From: UBA6107 sp034430175
GTDB taxonomy: Bacteria > Chloroflexota > Anaerolineae > Anaerolineales > Anaerolineaceae
NCBI GenBank assembly: GCA_034430175.1
Contig: DAOUFI010000007.1
Location: forward strand, 111,912-175,911
Direction of reading: 5' to 3'
DNA: 64,000 nt
Each line of letters starts with the position of its first letter. The first letter of the stretch is position 1. The notes under the pieces were generated by a model. That model had not been told where the DNA came from, searched no databases, and was given only the letters and a program-made list of their open reading frames with translations. Positions 25,449-34,149 of the stretch are shown in pieces. A program made the translations under genes and the position numbers.

Positions 25449-25480
25449 AAAGGCACGCTGTTATTATTGCGTGCCTTTTT
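25449..25480 (+). terminator. Intrinsic terminator/attenuator before the SWIM gene
   Basis: AAAGGCACGC-TGTTATTATT-GCGTGCCTTT followed by TT. It can end a roughly 90-base leader transcript started at 25388 and, at read-through, allow expression of the SWIM gene 32 bases further on. Confidence 0.85.
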
Positions 25481-25511
25481 GTTTATATTCCGTAACAAGG
25501 AGATGATAGTA

Positions 25512-25760
25512 ATGGACTACGGATTGATCGGCAAGATCGAGAAGGCAAAACGCTATGCTCAAGAGCGTGATCGCTTCCAATTCAACTCCTTCAAGGTAGC
25601 GATCAAGGGCGATAATAATACCCATTATGTTTCATACGATGACGGTGTATGGAAATGTGATTGTGAATTCTTTAGTTTACGCGGTCGCTGCGTGCACACT
25701 ATGGCGCTCGAGACCATCCTCGAGAAAATGGTCAAGGCTGAACCGGCTCCGGCAGCGTAA
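25512..25760 (+). CDS. SWIM zinc-finger mini-protein
   Basis: Protein of 82 residues that is little more than a SWIM domain: GVWKCDCEFFSLRGRCVHTMAL gives the Cys-x-Cys-x(n)-Cys-x-His zinc ligands (about residues 44-60). SWIM domains bind DNA or proteins. The start is at 25512 because AAGGAG lies 9 bases before it; an in-frame ATG at 25503 directly abuts that site, and frames reaching further back run into the terminator. Preceded by its own promoter-terminator leader and followed by a strong terminator, so it is a single-gene unit. Function unknown. Confidence 0.8.
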   Translation: MDYGLIGKIEKAKRYAQERDRFQFNSFKVAIKGDNNTHYVSYDDGVWKCDCEFFSLRGRCVHTMALETILEKMVKAEPAPAA

Positions 25761-25786
25761 TCATTAAAAATTGGGAATGATAACTT

Positions 25787-25829
25787 CAACCCCTGCAAAT
25801 GGGTCTTTTCAGCGTGCAGGGGTTGTTTT
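25787..25829 (+). terminator. Intrinsic terminator of the SWIM gene
   Basis: CAACCCCTGCA and TGCAGGGGTTG form a perfect 11-base stem with a 17-base loop, followed by TTTTATTT. Confidence 0.85.
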
Positions 25830-25899
25830 ATTTAATGCACTGTGAGTAGAATAGACTATCTTTGTGTAAAACTGATCCTCTTTCTTTGAAAGTTGAAAT

Positions 25900-26670
25900 A
25901 TGGCAAATTTGAGTCTCTGGCAATACTTTTTGGTAGGAGTGGGCGCGTTTTTAGCAGGTGGCGTGAACGCTCTTGCGGGTGGCGGCACACTGATTACATT
26001 TCCTTTGTTAACCGCGGTGGGAATCCCGGCTGTGGCAGCCAGCATCACTAACACGGTGGCTCTTTGCCCTGGTTATTTCGGTGCTACCCTGGCACAGAAA
26101 GCTGACATCCTCGAGCAAAAAAAACGACTATGGGTGCTGGTTCCAGCGGCTGTGTTGGGAGGGATCGTTGGGGGATTGCTGCTCCTACGCAGCGGAGAAA
26201 AGCTTTTCAGCGGTCTGGTGCCCTGGTTGATCCTGTTGGCAGCGGTATTGTTGGCGCTTGGTGATCCCTTGCGAAACTGGCTCAAACGTTCCTCCGACAA
26301 TAAAGGTAAGGGCCTCTCTTACGAATGGATCGCCATCCCAGCGATCGCGCTGGCGGCAGTCTACGGCGGTTATTTTGGTGCCGGGTTGAGCGTTATCATC
26401 CTGGCGGTGTTGGGAATCACCATCACCGAGTCGTTGACCAAGCTTAATGCACTCAAACAGGCGCTGGCGTTGGCTACCAATGTATCAGCAGCGATCTACT
26501 TTCTCTTCTCCGGGCAAGTTCACTGGTTGGCTGCGTTGGTCATGGCCATTTGCTCGCTTGCGGGCGGAGCTGCAGGCGGTAAACTGGCCGGAAAAATTAA
26601 CCCCTCCACGCTGCGCTGGATGGTCGTTGGCATTGGCGTGGTTGTTGCTGCGATCTATTTTGTAAAATAA
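25900..26670 (+). CDS. TauE/SafE (TSUP) family permease
   Basis: Membrane protein of 256 residues with about eight hydrophobic segments and the two TSUP repeats, each beginning with a Gly-rich stretch: GGVNALAGGGTLITFP (about residues 20-35) and YGGYFGAGLSVIILAVLG (about 157-174). The family exports or imports sulfite, sulfonates or other small anions; the substrate here is unknown. No sulfur-metabolism gene is adjacent. The gene is followed 19 bases later by a small membrane-protein gene on the same strand. Confidence 0.88.
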   Translation: MANLSLWQYFLVGVGAFLAGGVNALAGGGTLITFPLLTAVGIPAVAASITNTVALCPGYFGATLAQKADILEQKKRLWVLVPAAVLGGIVGGLLLLRSGEKLFSGLVPWLILLAAVLLALGDPLRNWLKRSSDNKGKGLSYEWIAIPAIALAAVYGGYFGAGLSVIILAVLGITITESLTKLNALKQALALATNVSAAIYFLFSGQVHWLAALVMAICSLAGGAAGGKLAGKINPSTLRWMVVGIGVVVAAIYFVK

Positions 26671-26689
26671 GCGATTAGGAGTGGATTCA

Positions 26690-27175
26690 GTGGAAAAGAA
26701 AAATTTCGGGCTTTCTAAAAGGACGAAGCGAGCGTATTTCACAGCTTTTATATTTATTATTGTATTTTGCGCTTTTTTGATTTTCTCATTGATCTACAAC
26801 CGCTCAATTATTGTGTATAAGATACTCGATCTTGTTTTTCTGCTGGTGGTGATATATAACGGCGTCTTCTTCCTGCTTTCACCGGCAAGAACCCATCTAA
26901 AAGTCACCGATTCCACCATTGAGTTCGTTACGCCGTACGGCACTCGCAAGGTACAATGCAGCGATGTTGTGCAATTAGAAAACACACACGCCAAACTGGC
27001 GTTAATCTACAAGAAGGGATTAATCAGACCCAACCCCTGGTTAGATTTGCTGGTGAAACGGGATCGAATTCCATTAAGTTTGTTTGTGGAAGACTGGATC
27101 GATGAAAAAGCCTGGAAAAAGGACGCGCTGCTTATTTGGATTGATGCGCATTATCAGATTACGAAGAGTAAATAA
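26690..27175 (+). CDS. Hypothetical membrane protein with PH-like tail
   Basis: Unrecognised protein of 161 residues: two hydrophobic segments (about residues 15-37 and 45-66) followed by a soluble domain (about 75-161) with TDSTIEFVTPYGTRKVQCSDV, a beta-rich pattern reminiscent of bacterial PH domains. The start is taken as the GTG at 26690, 8 bases after AGGAG; a GTG at 26681 would overlap that site. It follows the TSUP permease and ends at a perfect 14-base bidirectional terminator. Confidence 0.6.
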   Translation: MEKKNFGLSKRTKRAYFTAFIFIIVFCAFLIFSLIYNRSIIVYKILDLVFLLVVIYNGVFFLLSPARTHLKVTDSTIEFVTPYGTRKVQCSDVVQLENTHAKLALIYKKGLIRPNPWLDLLVKRDRIPLSLFVEDWIDEKAWKKDALLIWIDAHYQITKSK

Positions 27176-27208
27176 AAGAACCGGGAATCCTAAAGATTCC
27201 CGGTTCTT
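27176..27208. terminator. Bidirectional intrinsic terminator
   Basis: AAGAACCGGGAATC-CTAAA-GATTCCCGGTTCTT: 14 perfect pairs, between two convergent stop codons (27175 and 27209). Confidence 0.9.
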
Positions 27209-27580
27209 CTACCCGCCAAATTTCTTTTTCAGTAATTCCTGAACTTCATCCAGCGATAACCCAAGCGATTTGTAATACTCGATATCTTTAAGCATTTTTT
27301 CCGCCGCCAGTGTATCGCGCTTATTAGCCAGTTCTTCCCGTGGTAGAGGCGCCACGAAGCAGCCCTTACCAGCCATGGTGTAGATAAAGCCATCGTGCTC
27401 CAGCTCCTCCCATGCGCGTTTGATGGTGATGACGCTGATGCGCAACTCCTTGGCTACGGTACGGATGGGAGGGAGGCAGTACTCGCTCGGTAGTTCACCG
27501 CGAATGATTTGCGAGCTGATCTGGTCATAGATCTGCTTATAGATCGGGTCTTCCGAGGTGGGATTAATGACAAGGTTCAA
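27209..27580 (-). CDS. GntR-family regulator, YtrA type
   Basis: Transcription repressor of 123 residues: a GntR winged helix (about residues 9-75, with PIYKQIYDQISSQII and LPPIRTVAKELRISVITIKRAWEELE) and a short C-terminal dimerisation helix pair, characteristic of the YtrA subfamily. It is the last gene of a three-gene operon, starting with TTG 3 bases after the permease stop. The family usually regulates its own ABC transporter operon; a perfect 8+8 palindrome over the operon's transcription start is the probable operator. Confidence 0.88.
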   Translation of the reverse strand: MNLVINPTSEDPIYKQIYDQISSQIIRGELPSEYCLPPIRTVAKELRISVITIKRAWEELEHDGFIYTMAGKGCFVAPLPREELANKRDTLAAEKMLKDIEYYKSLGLSLDEVQELLKKKFGG

Positions 27581-27583
27581 GGC

Positions 27584-28234
27584 TTAGATATCGACCTTTT
27601 CGAAGTTTGTCGCAGAACGGCGATAGGTGAGAATCCACGTGAAGATCCAAATGAGAATTCCCGCGAGTAAGATAGGAAGATGTTTCACCATCATATCAGT
27701 AGAAATCGTGTCCAGGAAGGTACTAATGGGCGAAGGGATCCAGACAAGCATCTCGACCAAAGCGTAATACAGCAGAATAGCAGTTCCACCGAACGCGAGC
27801 GCGAGGCCAACCTTTTGAGCGGTTCGATAAAAGATGGGGAAGAAAACTATATTGAAGACAGAAAGGAATCCGAACACAAAACCGAAAAAAGCCACATTCA
27901 GATCGATCCCCGCCATGTTGCCATGATCCGGGCTGATGCGGTTGGAGAGAATGGCGAAGGGCACCGACAACCCGATCTGCACAAGTTCGATGATGGCGAT
28001 CATCAAACAACGCGCTTTGACGACATCGCGCTTGCGAACAGGGAGCAGAACTGTATAGAAGATGTCCTTGTTTTCTCTACCCGCCAGGAAGACAAAGAAG
28101 ATCGAGAGGCAGACGTACATGAACTCGGCGTAGCCGGGGTAACTCGGGATGAGCATCATCGCGCATAATGCCAGGAAGATATATGTGGTAGGGTGTACTG
28201 CCAGCTTGAATTCTTTATATAACAGGTTTTTCAT
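27584..28234 (-). CDS. ABC-2 type permease
   Basis: Membrane protein of 216 residues with six hydrophobic segments, of the ABC-2 permease kind found with YtrA-type regulators. It begins MKNLLYKEFKLAVHPTTYIFL, a common start for this family. Encoded 4 bases after the ATPase gene, it forms the membrane half of the transporter. Substrates of related systems are poorly known; several respond to cell-wall antibiotics. Confidence 0.82.
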   Translation of the reverse strand: MKNLLYKEFKLAVHPTTYIFLALCAMMLIPSYPGYAEFMYVCLSIFFVFLAGRENKDIFYTVLLPVRKRDVVKARCLMIAIIELVQIGLSVPFAILSNRISPDHGNMAGIDLNVAFFGFVFGFLSVFNIVFFPIFYRTAQKVGLALAFGGTAILLYYALVEMLVWIPSPISTFLDTISTDMMVKHLPILLAGILIWIFTWILTYRRSATNFEKVDI

Positions 28235-28238
28235 TCGC

Positions 28239-29081
28239 TTACTCTCTTTCGATATGGATCATGATGTTTTCTAGATCAGCCGGCGCAATTTCAAGCCCGG
28301 TAGCTTTGGCAACATCGGATTTTTGGATCATGCCTTCGAAGCCGAATTTATGCTCGCGCAAGCCGATGATTTTTTTCTTTAGATCATCCTTGAGTAGATT
28401 GGTAGTTCCGCTGACCAACCGGTACGAGTCGATGAAACTATCTTTGTCAGCACGGGTGAGGATTTCGCCATCTTTAATGTATGTGATGAAATCAGCGCAC
28501 TTTTCAAGATCTGAGATGATGTGGGTGGAGAAGAGAATGCTATGTTCGCCATCCTCAATCAGGTCCTGGAAGAGAAGCAGCAACTCGTCACGCGAGACGG
28601 GGTCCAATCCGCTGGTGGGTTCATCGAGGATGAGCAATTGGGCATGATGCGAAAGTGCCAGTGCAAGTGAGAACTTGACACGCATTCCAGCAGAAAGCTC
28701 GTCTACTTTCTTTTCAGGATCGAGTTCGAAACGCTGCATGAGACGTTGATATTCGGCATCGTCCCATTCGCTATAGAAGCGGTGGGTGACCTCGACGATG
28801 GTGCGCAGTTTCTTTTTGGGGTAAAAATCCACGCCTCCAAGCATGAAGCCGATCTTTTGCTTGCACTCGAGCTCATGTTCAGCAAAATCCATGCCGAAGA
28901 CGGTGACTTTGCCGCCTTCCGGGTGGACCAGGCGCATCATGGATTTGAGCGTGGTGGTCTTACCGGCGCCGTTGCGTCCGATGAACCCCATGATGTATCC
29001 TTTTTCGAGCGAGAACGATACATCCTTGAGGGTGAACTTCTCGTAACGTTTCGTTAGGTTTTCTACTGACAAAATTTCCAT
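28239..29081 (-). CDS. ABC transporter ATPase of the GntR-controlled module
   Basis: ATP-binding protein of 280 residues. Walker A GRNGAGKTTTLK (about residues 37-48), signature ELSAGMRVK, Walker B LLILDEPTSGLD and switch His in STHIISD. The start is the ATG at 29081, preceded by GAGGTC with 8 bases of spacing; the frame extends upstream but would run over the operator. First gene of the operon ATPase, permease, GntR regulator. Probable drug or lipid exporter with autoregulation. Confidence 0.9.
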   Translation of the reverse strand: MEILSVENLTKRYEKFTLKDVSFSLEKGYIMGFIGRNGAGKTTTLKSMMRLVHPEGGKVTVFGMDFAEHELECKQKIGFMLGGVDFYPKKKLRTIVEVTHRFYSEWDDAEYQRLMQRFELDPEKKVDELSAGMRVKFSLALALSHHAQLLILDEPTSGLDPVSRDELLLLFQDLIEDGEHSILFSTHIISDLEKCADFITYIKDGEILTRADKDSFIDSYRLVSGTTNLLKDDLKKKIIGLREHKFGFEGMIQKSDVAKATGLEIAPADLENIMIHIERE

Positions 29082-29101
29082 ATTTATTGACCTCTGACAA
29101 C

Positions 29102-29122
29102 TGTGTATAGCGAATATACACA
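29102..29122 (-). promoter_or_regulatory. Palindromic operator, probable GntR/YtrA site
   Basis: TGTGTATA-GCGAA-TATACACA: perfect 8-base arms around a 5-base spacer, lying across the predicted transcription start, between the -10 box and the ATPase ribosome binding site. Position and symmetry fit binding by the dimeric GntR product encoded at the end of the same operon. Confidence 0.75.
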
Positions 29123-29149
29123 ATATAACACTTTGAAGTTATTTGTCAA
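29122..29149 (-). promoter_or_regulatory. Promoter of the GntR/ABC operon
   Basis: Minus-strand TTGACA (complement of 29144-29149), 16-base spacer, TATATT (complement of 29122-29127). The -10 box adjoins the palindromic operator, so a bound repressor would block initiation. Confidence 0.75.
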
Positions 29150-29240
29150 GGGTTTCCCCAATTACGTGTGTCATGTACTACCAGTGGCTAGATATGGAAA
29201 ATCTGAAAAACAAAAAGTCCTGATAATATCTCAGGACTTG

Positions 29241-29330
29241 TGGCGGAGAGGGTGGGATTCGAACCCACGATGGCCCGAAGGCCATAACGGTTTTCGAGAC
29301 CGCCCCGTTCAGCCACTGCGGCACCTCTCC
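29241..29330 (-). tRNA. tRNA-Ser (CGA), CCA encoded
   Basis: Read on the minus strand: acceptor 5' GGAGAGG paired with CCTCTCC, anticodon loop CTCGAAA with anticodon CGA, a long class II variable arm (TGGCC-TTC-GGGCCA), T loop GGTTCGAATCC and an encoded 3' CCA. The length of 90 bases and the long arm identify tRNA-Ser for UCG codons. Confidence 0.97.
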
Positions 29331-29357
29331 GAACGCCGTGATTATAACCGAAATCGC

Positions 29358-30755
29358 TTAGATTTCCACGGTTTCATGCCAGTCAGGGTATTCGACCGGA
29401 CCAATGCTTTCTTCTTGAAGTTTCCCTTCAAAAACAGCAGCAATCTCAGGCTCGCCGTGGATGAGAAAAATTTTCTTTACATTACCTTTCACCCCGCGGG
29501 CATATTTGAGCAACATATCCTGCCCACCATGGGCCGAAAGGCCGCCGATGGTTTCGATCTCAGCGCGGACATCAAAAAGCTGACCGAAGATACGTACCTG
29601 ACGTTCGCGCTCAGCCAGGCGGCGCCCCAGCGTGTTCGGAGCTTGCCAGCCGACGATCAGAATGGTGTTGGCTGGGTTTTCGATGTTGTTTCGCAAGTGG
29701 TGCAATATACGGCCGGTCTCTGCCATCCCAGAGGCAGAAATGATCACCATCGGGTTGTGAATATCGTTCAGTTTCTTTGATTCCTCCACCGAGGCCACAT
29801 AACGGAGGCCATTAAAATTCAGGGCGGGGAGGCGGTTTTGGCGCATCAATTCGCGCGCTTCTTCATCGAAATATTCAGGGAACTGCAGAAATATTTTTGA
29901 AGCTTCAACCGCCAACGGACTATCAACGAAAACTGGAAGCGAATCCAGGTCGCCGTTGGTGATCATGCGGTTGAGAAAATAGACAATGTCTTGTGTGCGG
30001 CCTACAGCAAATGCCGGGATGATGATCTTTCCGTTTCGGTGTATGGTTTTTAAAACAACTTCGCGAAATTCAATATAAGCATCTTCGATGCTTTCATGGG
30101 GTTTATCACCGTACGTACATTCCATCATCAGATAATCGACATCGTTGCCTGGCAGTACTGGATCAGGGAGAATGGGCATATCCATGCGGCCGATATCTCC
30201 AGAGAACCAGAGCTTCTTGTGAGTACCGTTTTCGTTGATATCCAACACCACCGCCGCTGAACCCAGGATATGTCCTGCGTTGACAAATTTGACTGTCACT
30301 CCCGGTACGGGCGAGAAACTTTCATCATATTTAATTGGATAGTATTGTTTGCAAGCTTCAATGGCATCTTCCGTCGAGTAAAGCGGTTCGACAGGGGGTT
30401 CGCCGCGCCGAGCATTCTTCTTGGTGGCGTAAATCGCATCCTCTTCCTGGATATGGGCAGAATCACGCAACATGATGTCACCCAGAGCAGCTGTGGGCGG
30501 TGTTGAGTAGATGGGTCCTTTGAACCCCAACTTTACCAGATTAGGTAGGTTACCGCTGTGATCGATGTGAGCGTGTGATAATATCACAGCGTCAATAGTA
30601 CGTGGGTCAAAGGAGAATGATTTATTGCGTTCGAAGAAATCCCTGCGGCGACCCTGGAAGAGACCACAATCAAGTAGTAATTTCTTTCCATTGACCTCAA
30701 GCAAATGTTGAGAACCGGTAACAGTTTGGGCTGCGCCATCGAATGTAATTTTCAT
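29358..30755 (-). CDS. Beta-CASP metallo-beta-lactamase nuclease (CPSF-73-like)
   Basis: RNA-processing nuclease-type protein of 465 residues. Metallo-beta-lactamase motif ILSHAHIDHSGNLP (about residues 57-70), a later GDIGRMD with a metal Asp, then a beta-CASP cap with FAVGRTQD, VDSPLA and the signature SASGMAETGRILHHL, and a C-terminal IFLIHGEP with the motif C His. The order and length match YSH1/CPSF-73-related RNA exo/endonucleases of bacteria. It shares a 4-base overlap with the upstream RNase D gene, giving an RNA-processing operon. Confidence 0.9.
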   Translation of the reverse strand: MKITFDGAAQTVTGSQHLLEVNGKKLLLDCGLFQGRRRDFFERNKSFSFDPRTIDAVILSHAHIDHSGNLPNLVKLGFKGPIYSTPPTAALGDIMLRDSAHIQEEDAIYATKKNARRGEPPVEPLYSTEDAIEACKQYYPIKYDESFSPVPGVTVKFVNAGHILGSAAVVLDINENGTHKKLWFSGDIGRMDMPILPDPVLPGNDVDYLMMECTYGDKPHESIEDAYIEFREVVLKTIHRNGKIIIPAFAVGRTQDIVYFLNRMITNGDLDSLPVFVDSPLAVEASKIFLQFPEYFDEEARELMRQNRLPALNFNGLRYVASVEESKKLNDIHNPMVIISASGMAETGRILHHLRNNIENPANTILIVGWQAPNTLGRRLAERERQVRIFGQLFDVRAEIETIGGLSAHGGQDMLLKYARGVKGNVKKIFLIHGEPEIAAVFEGKLQEESIGPVEYPDWHETVEI

Positions 30756-31894
30756 ACCATCTCCTGTTTTTTTAGAACGCTCATAATTTCTTTGCTGAAA
30801 TGTTTGGACCGATATGGGATATCTTTCATGATCACATGAAGGTCTTCTATCGTTTTAGGTGAGATTGAAGCAATCAATTCCACCTGATCGCGAGGAAGTA
30901 TCACATCGGATTCCACTTTCAATTCAAGGCCTTTGTTTTTGCGCCATTCACGCAACGCATTCAACCTGTTCAGGTATTGCTCGTCTGGTTTGATCTTGCG
31001 GGGTCTCTTTATTGGAGGAGCAGTTTCACCGCGGTAAATCGCAGCGAAGATACCCGTGCCATAACGTTCCAGCATAGTTACTGTCAACCCTTTCACGCCA
31101 ATCAAATCAGAGACAGAAGAAGGATGAAGCTGGGATAATCGAACCAGAGTCTCATTGGATATGATCTTAAACGGAGGGAGATTTCGCCTGCTGGCTTCAT
31201 TTTCGCGATACTCACACAGTTCATTCAAGATGGCTGCTTCCTGTGGGCTCAGCGGTGTAGCACCAGCAACTTTCCACAAATTGCATGAGGTCCCATTCGA
31301 AGAGTGCGCTTGAACTTCACAGGCAAGCTTGAAGTCTTCTCTGGCAAGCTCGATCAGGTGATTTTCTCGTAATTCATTTTCAAGTATCAAGCGCAACGGG
31401 TAAAGATAATGGCTGTCCTGACTGGCGTATTCAAGCATGGCTTGGGGTAATGGACGAATCCCCCAATTGGCGCGCTGGTATTTTTTATTGAGTTCGATCC
31501 CCAAACGCGTATTGAGCAAAGAAGCCAAACCGACGGATTGTTCACCCAAAATTCTAGCTGCGATCATGGTGTCAAAGAGATTGGCGAACTCAAAACCATA
31601 ATCGCGTTTCATGCAGATAATGTCATATTCAGAGGCGTGGAAAACTTTTTCTTGCGATGGATTGGCAAAAAGCTTTGCTAATGGTGAAAGATCCTGAATC
31701 GCAAGCGTATCAATCAGGTAATCATGGTCGGCAGTCGAGATTTGAATCAGGCAGACTTGTTCTCTGTAAACATATAAGCTGTTTGATTCGGTGTCCACAG
31801 AGATTGACGGGTACTGTGATAACGTATCAGCCAGATCTATCAATGAGGAGGGATTGTCGATGAGGATGGCAGGAGCAGTGTTTGTGGCTTCCAT
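30752..31894 (-). CDS. rnd: Ribonuclease D-like 3'-5' exonuclease with HRDC domain
   Basis: DEDD-type exonuclease of 380 residues. Exo I SVDTESNSLYVY (about residues 33-44), Exo II HASEYDIICMKR (about 91-102), Exo III YASQDSHYLYPL (about 169-180); HRDC domains follow (about 210-290, with LPPFKIISNETLVRLSQLHP, and a weaker second copy). RNase D trims tRNA 3' ends and other stable RNAs. A minus-strand TATAAT at 31901-31906 ends 6 bases before the ATG and no ribosome binding site is present, so the mRNA may be leaderless. Co-transcribed with the beta-CASP nuclease. Confidence 0.87.
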   Translation of the reverse strand: MEATNTAPAILIDNPSSLIDLADTLSQYPSISVDTESNSLYVYREQVCLIQISTADHDYLIDTLAIQDLSPLAKLFANPSQEKVFHASEYDIICMKRDYGFEFANLFDTMIAARILGEQSVGLASLLNTRLGIELNKKYQRANWGIRPLPQAMLEYASQDSHYLYPLRLILENELRENHLIELAREDFKLACEVQAHSSNGTSCNLWKVAGATPLSPQEAAILNELCEYRENEASRRNLPPFKIISNETLVRLSQLHPSSVSDLIGVKGLTVTMLERYGTGIFAAIYRGETAPPIKRPRKIKPDEQYLNRLNALREWRKNKGLELKVESDVILPRDQVELIASISPKTIEDLHVIMKDIPYRSKHFSKEIMSVLKKQEMV

Positions 31895-31900
31895 GTGAAC

Positions 31901-31906
31901 ATTATA
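31901..31906 (-). promoter_or_regulatory. -10 box of the rnd operon, probable leaderless start
   Basis: TATAAT on the minus strand, 6 bases from the rnd ATG. A TCGATA (complement of 31925-31930) gives a 4-of-6 match to -35 at 18-base spacing. Confidence 0.55.
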
Positions 31907-32043
31907 ATGCTGAAACTCACACGCTATCGATCTCTAAATTGCAACCCCTTGAAATTTCGATTAGAATATTAATAAATCTTAAAATTGTGCAATAATATAA
32001 AGGAAATTAAAAACAAGCAGTGGCGAGACTGATAGGAGGAAAA

Positions 32044-32721
32044 ATGAAGGAAAGAATTTTAATAATTGAAGATGATGAGGGAATTTCCAAGGTCCTGCGC
32101 CGCGCGTTGGTTTATGAGGGATATCAAGTTGATTCTGCCCTCGATGGTGAGAGTGGCATGAATTTATATCGCGATAATCATCCAGATTTGGTCATTCTGG
32201 ATTGGATGCTTCCGGGAATGGATGGTCTGGAAGTCTGTCGCAGATTGCGCGAAAGCGGCAACACGCCGATATTAATGCTGACTGCTAAAGAAACTCTGGA
32301 AGATCGAATCCATGGTTTGGATGCCGGAGCGGACGACTACATGGTCAAGCCTTTTGAGTTGGATGAACTACTGGCACGAGTACGCGCTTTATTGCGGCGT
32401 ACCCAGGTTGAAAGGGCTCCAGTCTTGACCTTTGGAGACCTAAGCCTCGATACTTCGACCCGACAGGCAACCCGGAAGAACCATGTAATCATGCTTACCG
32501 CCAAAGAGTATGATCTGCTTGAGTTGTTCATGCGCCACCCACGTCAGGTGTTGACCAGGGAATTAATTTTCGATCGGGTATGGGGATACGATTTTGGCGG
32601 TGAGAGTAATGTACTGGACGTTTATATCAGATACCTGCGGCAAAAACTGGAGAGCCACGGTGAACCGCGCCTGATCCATACGGTACGCAGTGTTGGATAT
32701 GTGATGAGAGAAGTCGGATAA
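32044..32721 (+). CDS. OmpR-family response regulator
   Basis: Response regulator of 225 residues: receiver domain with acidic pocket IIEDDEG, phospho-acceptor Asp53 in VILDWMLPGMDG and conserved Lys in MVKPFELDELLARV, then an OmpR/PhoB winged helix (about 125-222, with LTAKEYDLLELFMRHP and VDVYIRYLRQKLE-like sequence). The start is the ATG at 32044 behind AGGAGGA. Its sensor kinase follows after 15 bases. The stimulus is not evident. Confidence 0.93.
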   Translation: MKERILIIEDDEGISKVLRRALVYEGYQVDSALDGESGMNLYRDNHPDLVILDWMLPGMDGLEVCRRLRESGNTPILMLTAKETLEDRIHGLDAGADDYMVKPFELDELLARVRALLRRTQVERAPVLTFGDLSLDTSTRQATRKNHVIMLTAKEYDLLELFMRHPRQVLTRELIFDRVWGYDFGGESNVLDVYIRYLRQKLESHGEPRLIHTVRSVGYVMREVG

Positions 32722-32736
32722 CCTACAACCCCGCAA

Positions 32737-34100
32737 ATGTCCTTACGTTTACGTTTGACCCTGCTATACACGCTGCTGCTGGGAAGCATTCTTCTGCTTT
32801 TCAGCGGTTTGCTTTATGGATTGGTAAGCGTTGTTTTGATTAATCGGGTAGACCAAACCTTACAGACCACAACTGGAGATCTGATCGGTTTACTGAAAGT
32901 AAACTCTGGAGGGCAATTCGACGCAAGATCGATCGCAAATTACCAACCCACCGAGAATTTACTGATTCAGGTATGGGGAGCTGATCACCAGTTGCAGCTT
33001 TCTCGACCTACAGGGGTAAAGGAAGCCTTAGATCGAAGCGCCTGGTCGGGTGACACAATAAAGTTTAGTTCTGTAGATGAGGAGGACACTCATATTCGGG
33101 TAATGACAACTCCATTAATCTCCAATCGAGGCGCGGCGGGTATCCTCCAGGTGGGGGTGGATATTTCACAGATCAAGCAAGCGCAGGAATCACTGACTAT
33201 CATCCTGATATATCTGATGACCGGTGCCCTTGTGATTACCAGTCTCATCCTCTGGTTATTCACAGGAAGAATTCTTTCACCACTTACTTCAATGACAAAT
33301 GTGACAACAAAAATCGCCAACGCTGACGATCTTGGTAGACGAGTTAGCTTTCCACGCCGGCGTAATGATGAAATTGGGAAACTTGCGGATGCTTTTAATA
33401 AGACCATGGAAAGGTTGGAAACGCTTTTTGGATCGCAACAGCGATTTATGGCGGATGTCAGTCATGAATTACGAACACCTTTAACAGCGATTAAGGGGAA
33501 TGTGGGACTTATCCGTAAGTTTGGAGCGGATGAGGAATCACTGAATGGAATTGAAGTTGAAGTTGACCGTTTGAACAGACTTGTTGGCGATCTGCTACTA
33601 CTCAACCAGGCTGAGTCGGGGATGATGCCCTTTGATATGGCCAAAGTGGAACTGGATACGGTGATCCTAGAAGTGATTAAACAAATGTCGGTCATTGCGG
33701 GGCAGAATGTCAAGATTGATCTTTTAGCGATTGAACCGCTTGTAGTTTTCGGAGATCGTGATCGTTTGAAACAGGTGTTCATCAACCTGATCAGCAACGC
33801 AATTTCATATACAAAAAAGGGAGACACAGTTCTTGTCTCTTTAATTCGTGAGGAAGAAAACGCCATTGTAAACGTGGAGGATCATGGTCCGGGTATTCCG
33901 GCGGATGTTCTTGAACACATCTTTGAACGATTTTACCGTGGCGATAAATCGAGGACTCATTCTGGAAACTCAGGATTCGGATTAGGGCTTTCGATCGCGA
34001 AATGGATCACAGAAAAACACAATGGTAAGATAGAGAAGTACACTCAGAAATGGGTATAGGGACAAGTTTTAAAGTGATTCTTCCAATGGCTGGCGAATAA
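32737..34100 (+). CDS. Membrane sensor histidine kinase, frameshifted near its C-terminus
   Basis: Partner of the OmpR-type regulator. Two membrane segments (about residues 5-30 and 150-172) flank an extracytoplasmic sensor loop; HAMP (about 173-225), HisKA with phospho-acceptor His in DVSHELRTPLTAIKG (about 244), and HATPase motifs NLISNAISYT, VEDHGPGIP and GFGLGLSIAKWI. The frame from 32737 stops at 34059 after an atypical tail. From 34038 another frame continues VHSEMGIGTSFKVILPMAGE and stops at 34100, exactly the expected end of such kinases. One base appears lost in the GAGAAG at 34033-34038: either a sequence error or a real frameshift. Confidence 0.85.
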
Positions 34101-34127
34101 AAAACGCAGAGAGCAACTCTGCGTTTT
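34101..34127 (+). terminator. Intrinsic terminator of the two-component operon
   Basis: AAAACGCAGAG-AGCAA-CTCTGCGTTTT, 11 perfect pairs, directly after the reconstructed kinase stop at 34100. Its position supports the longer, frame-corrected C-terminus. Confidence 0.88.
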
Positions 34128-34149
34128 ATGTCAATATTTCCAAAAGTTT

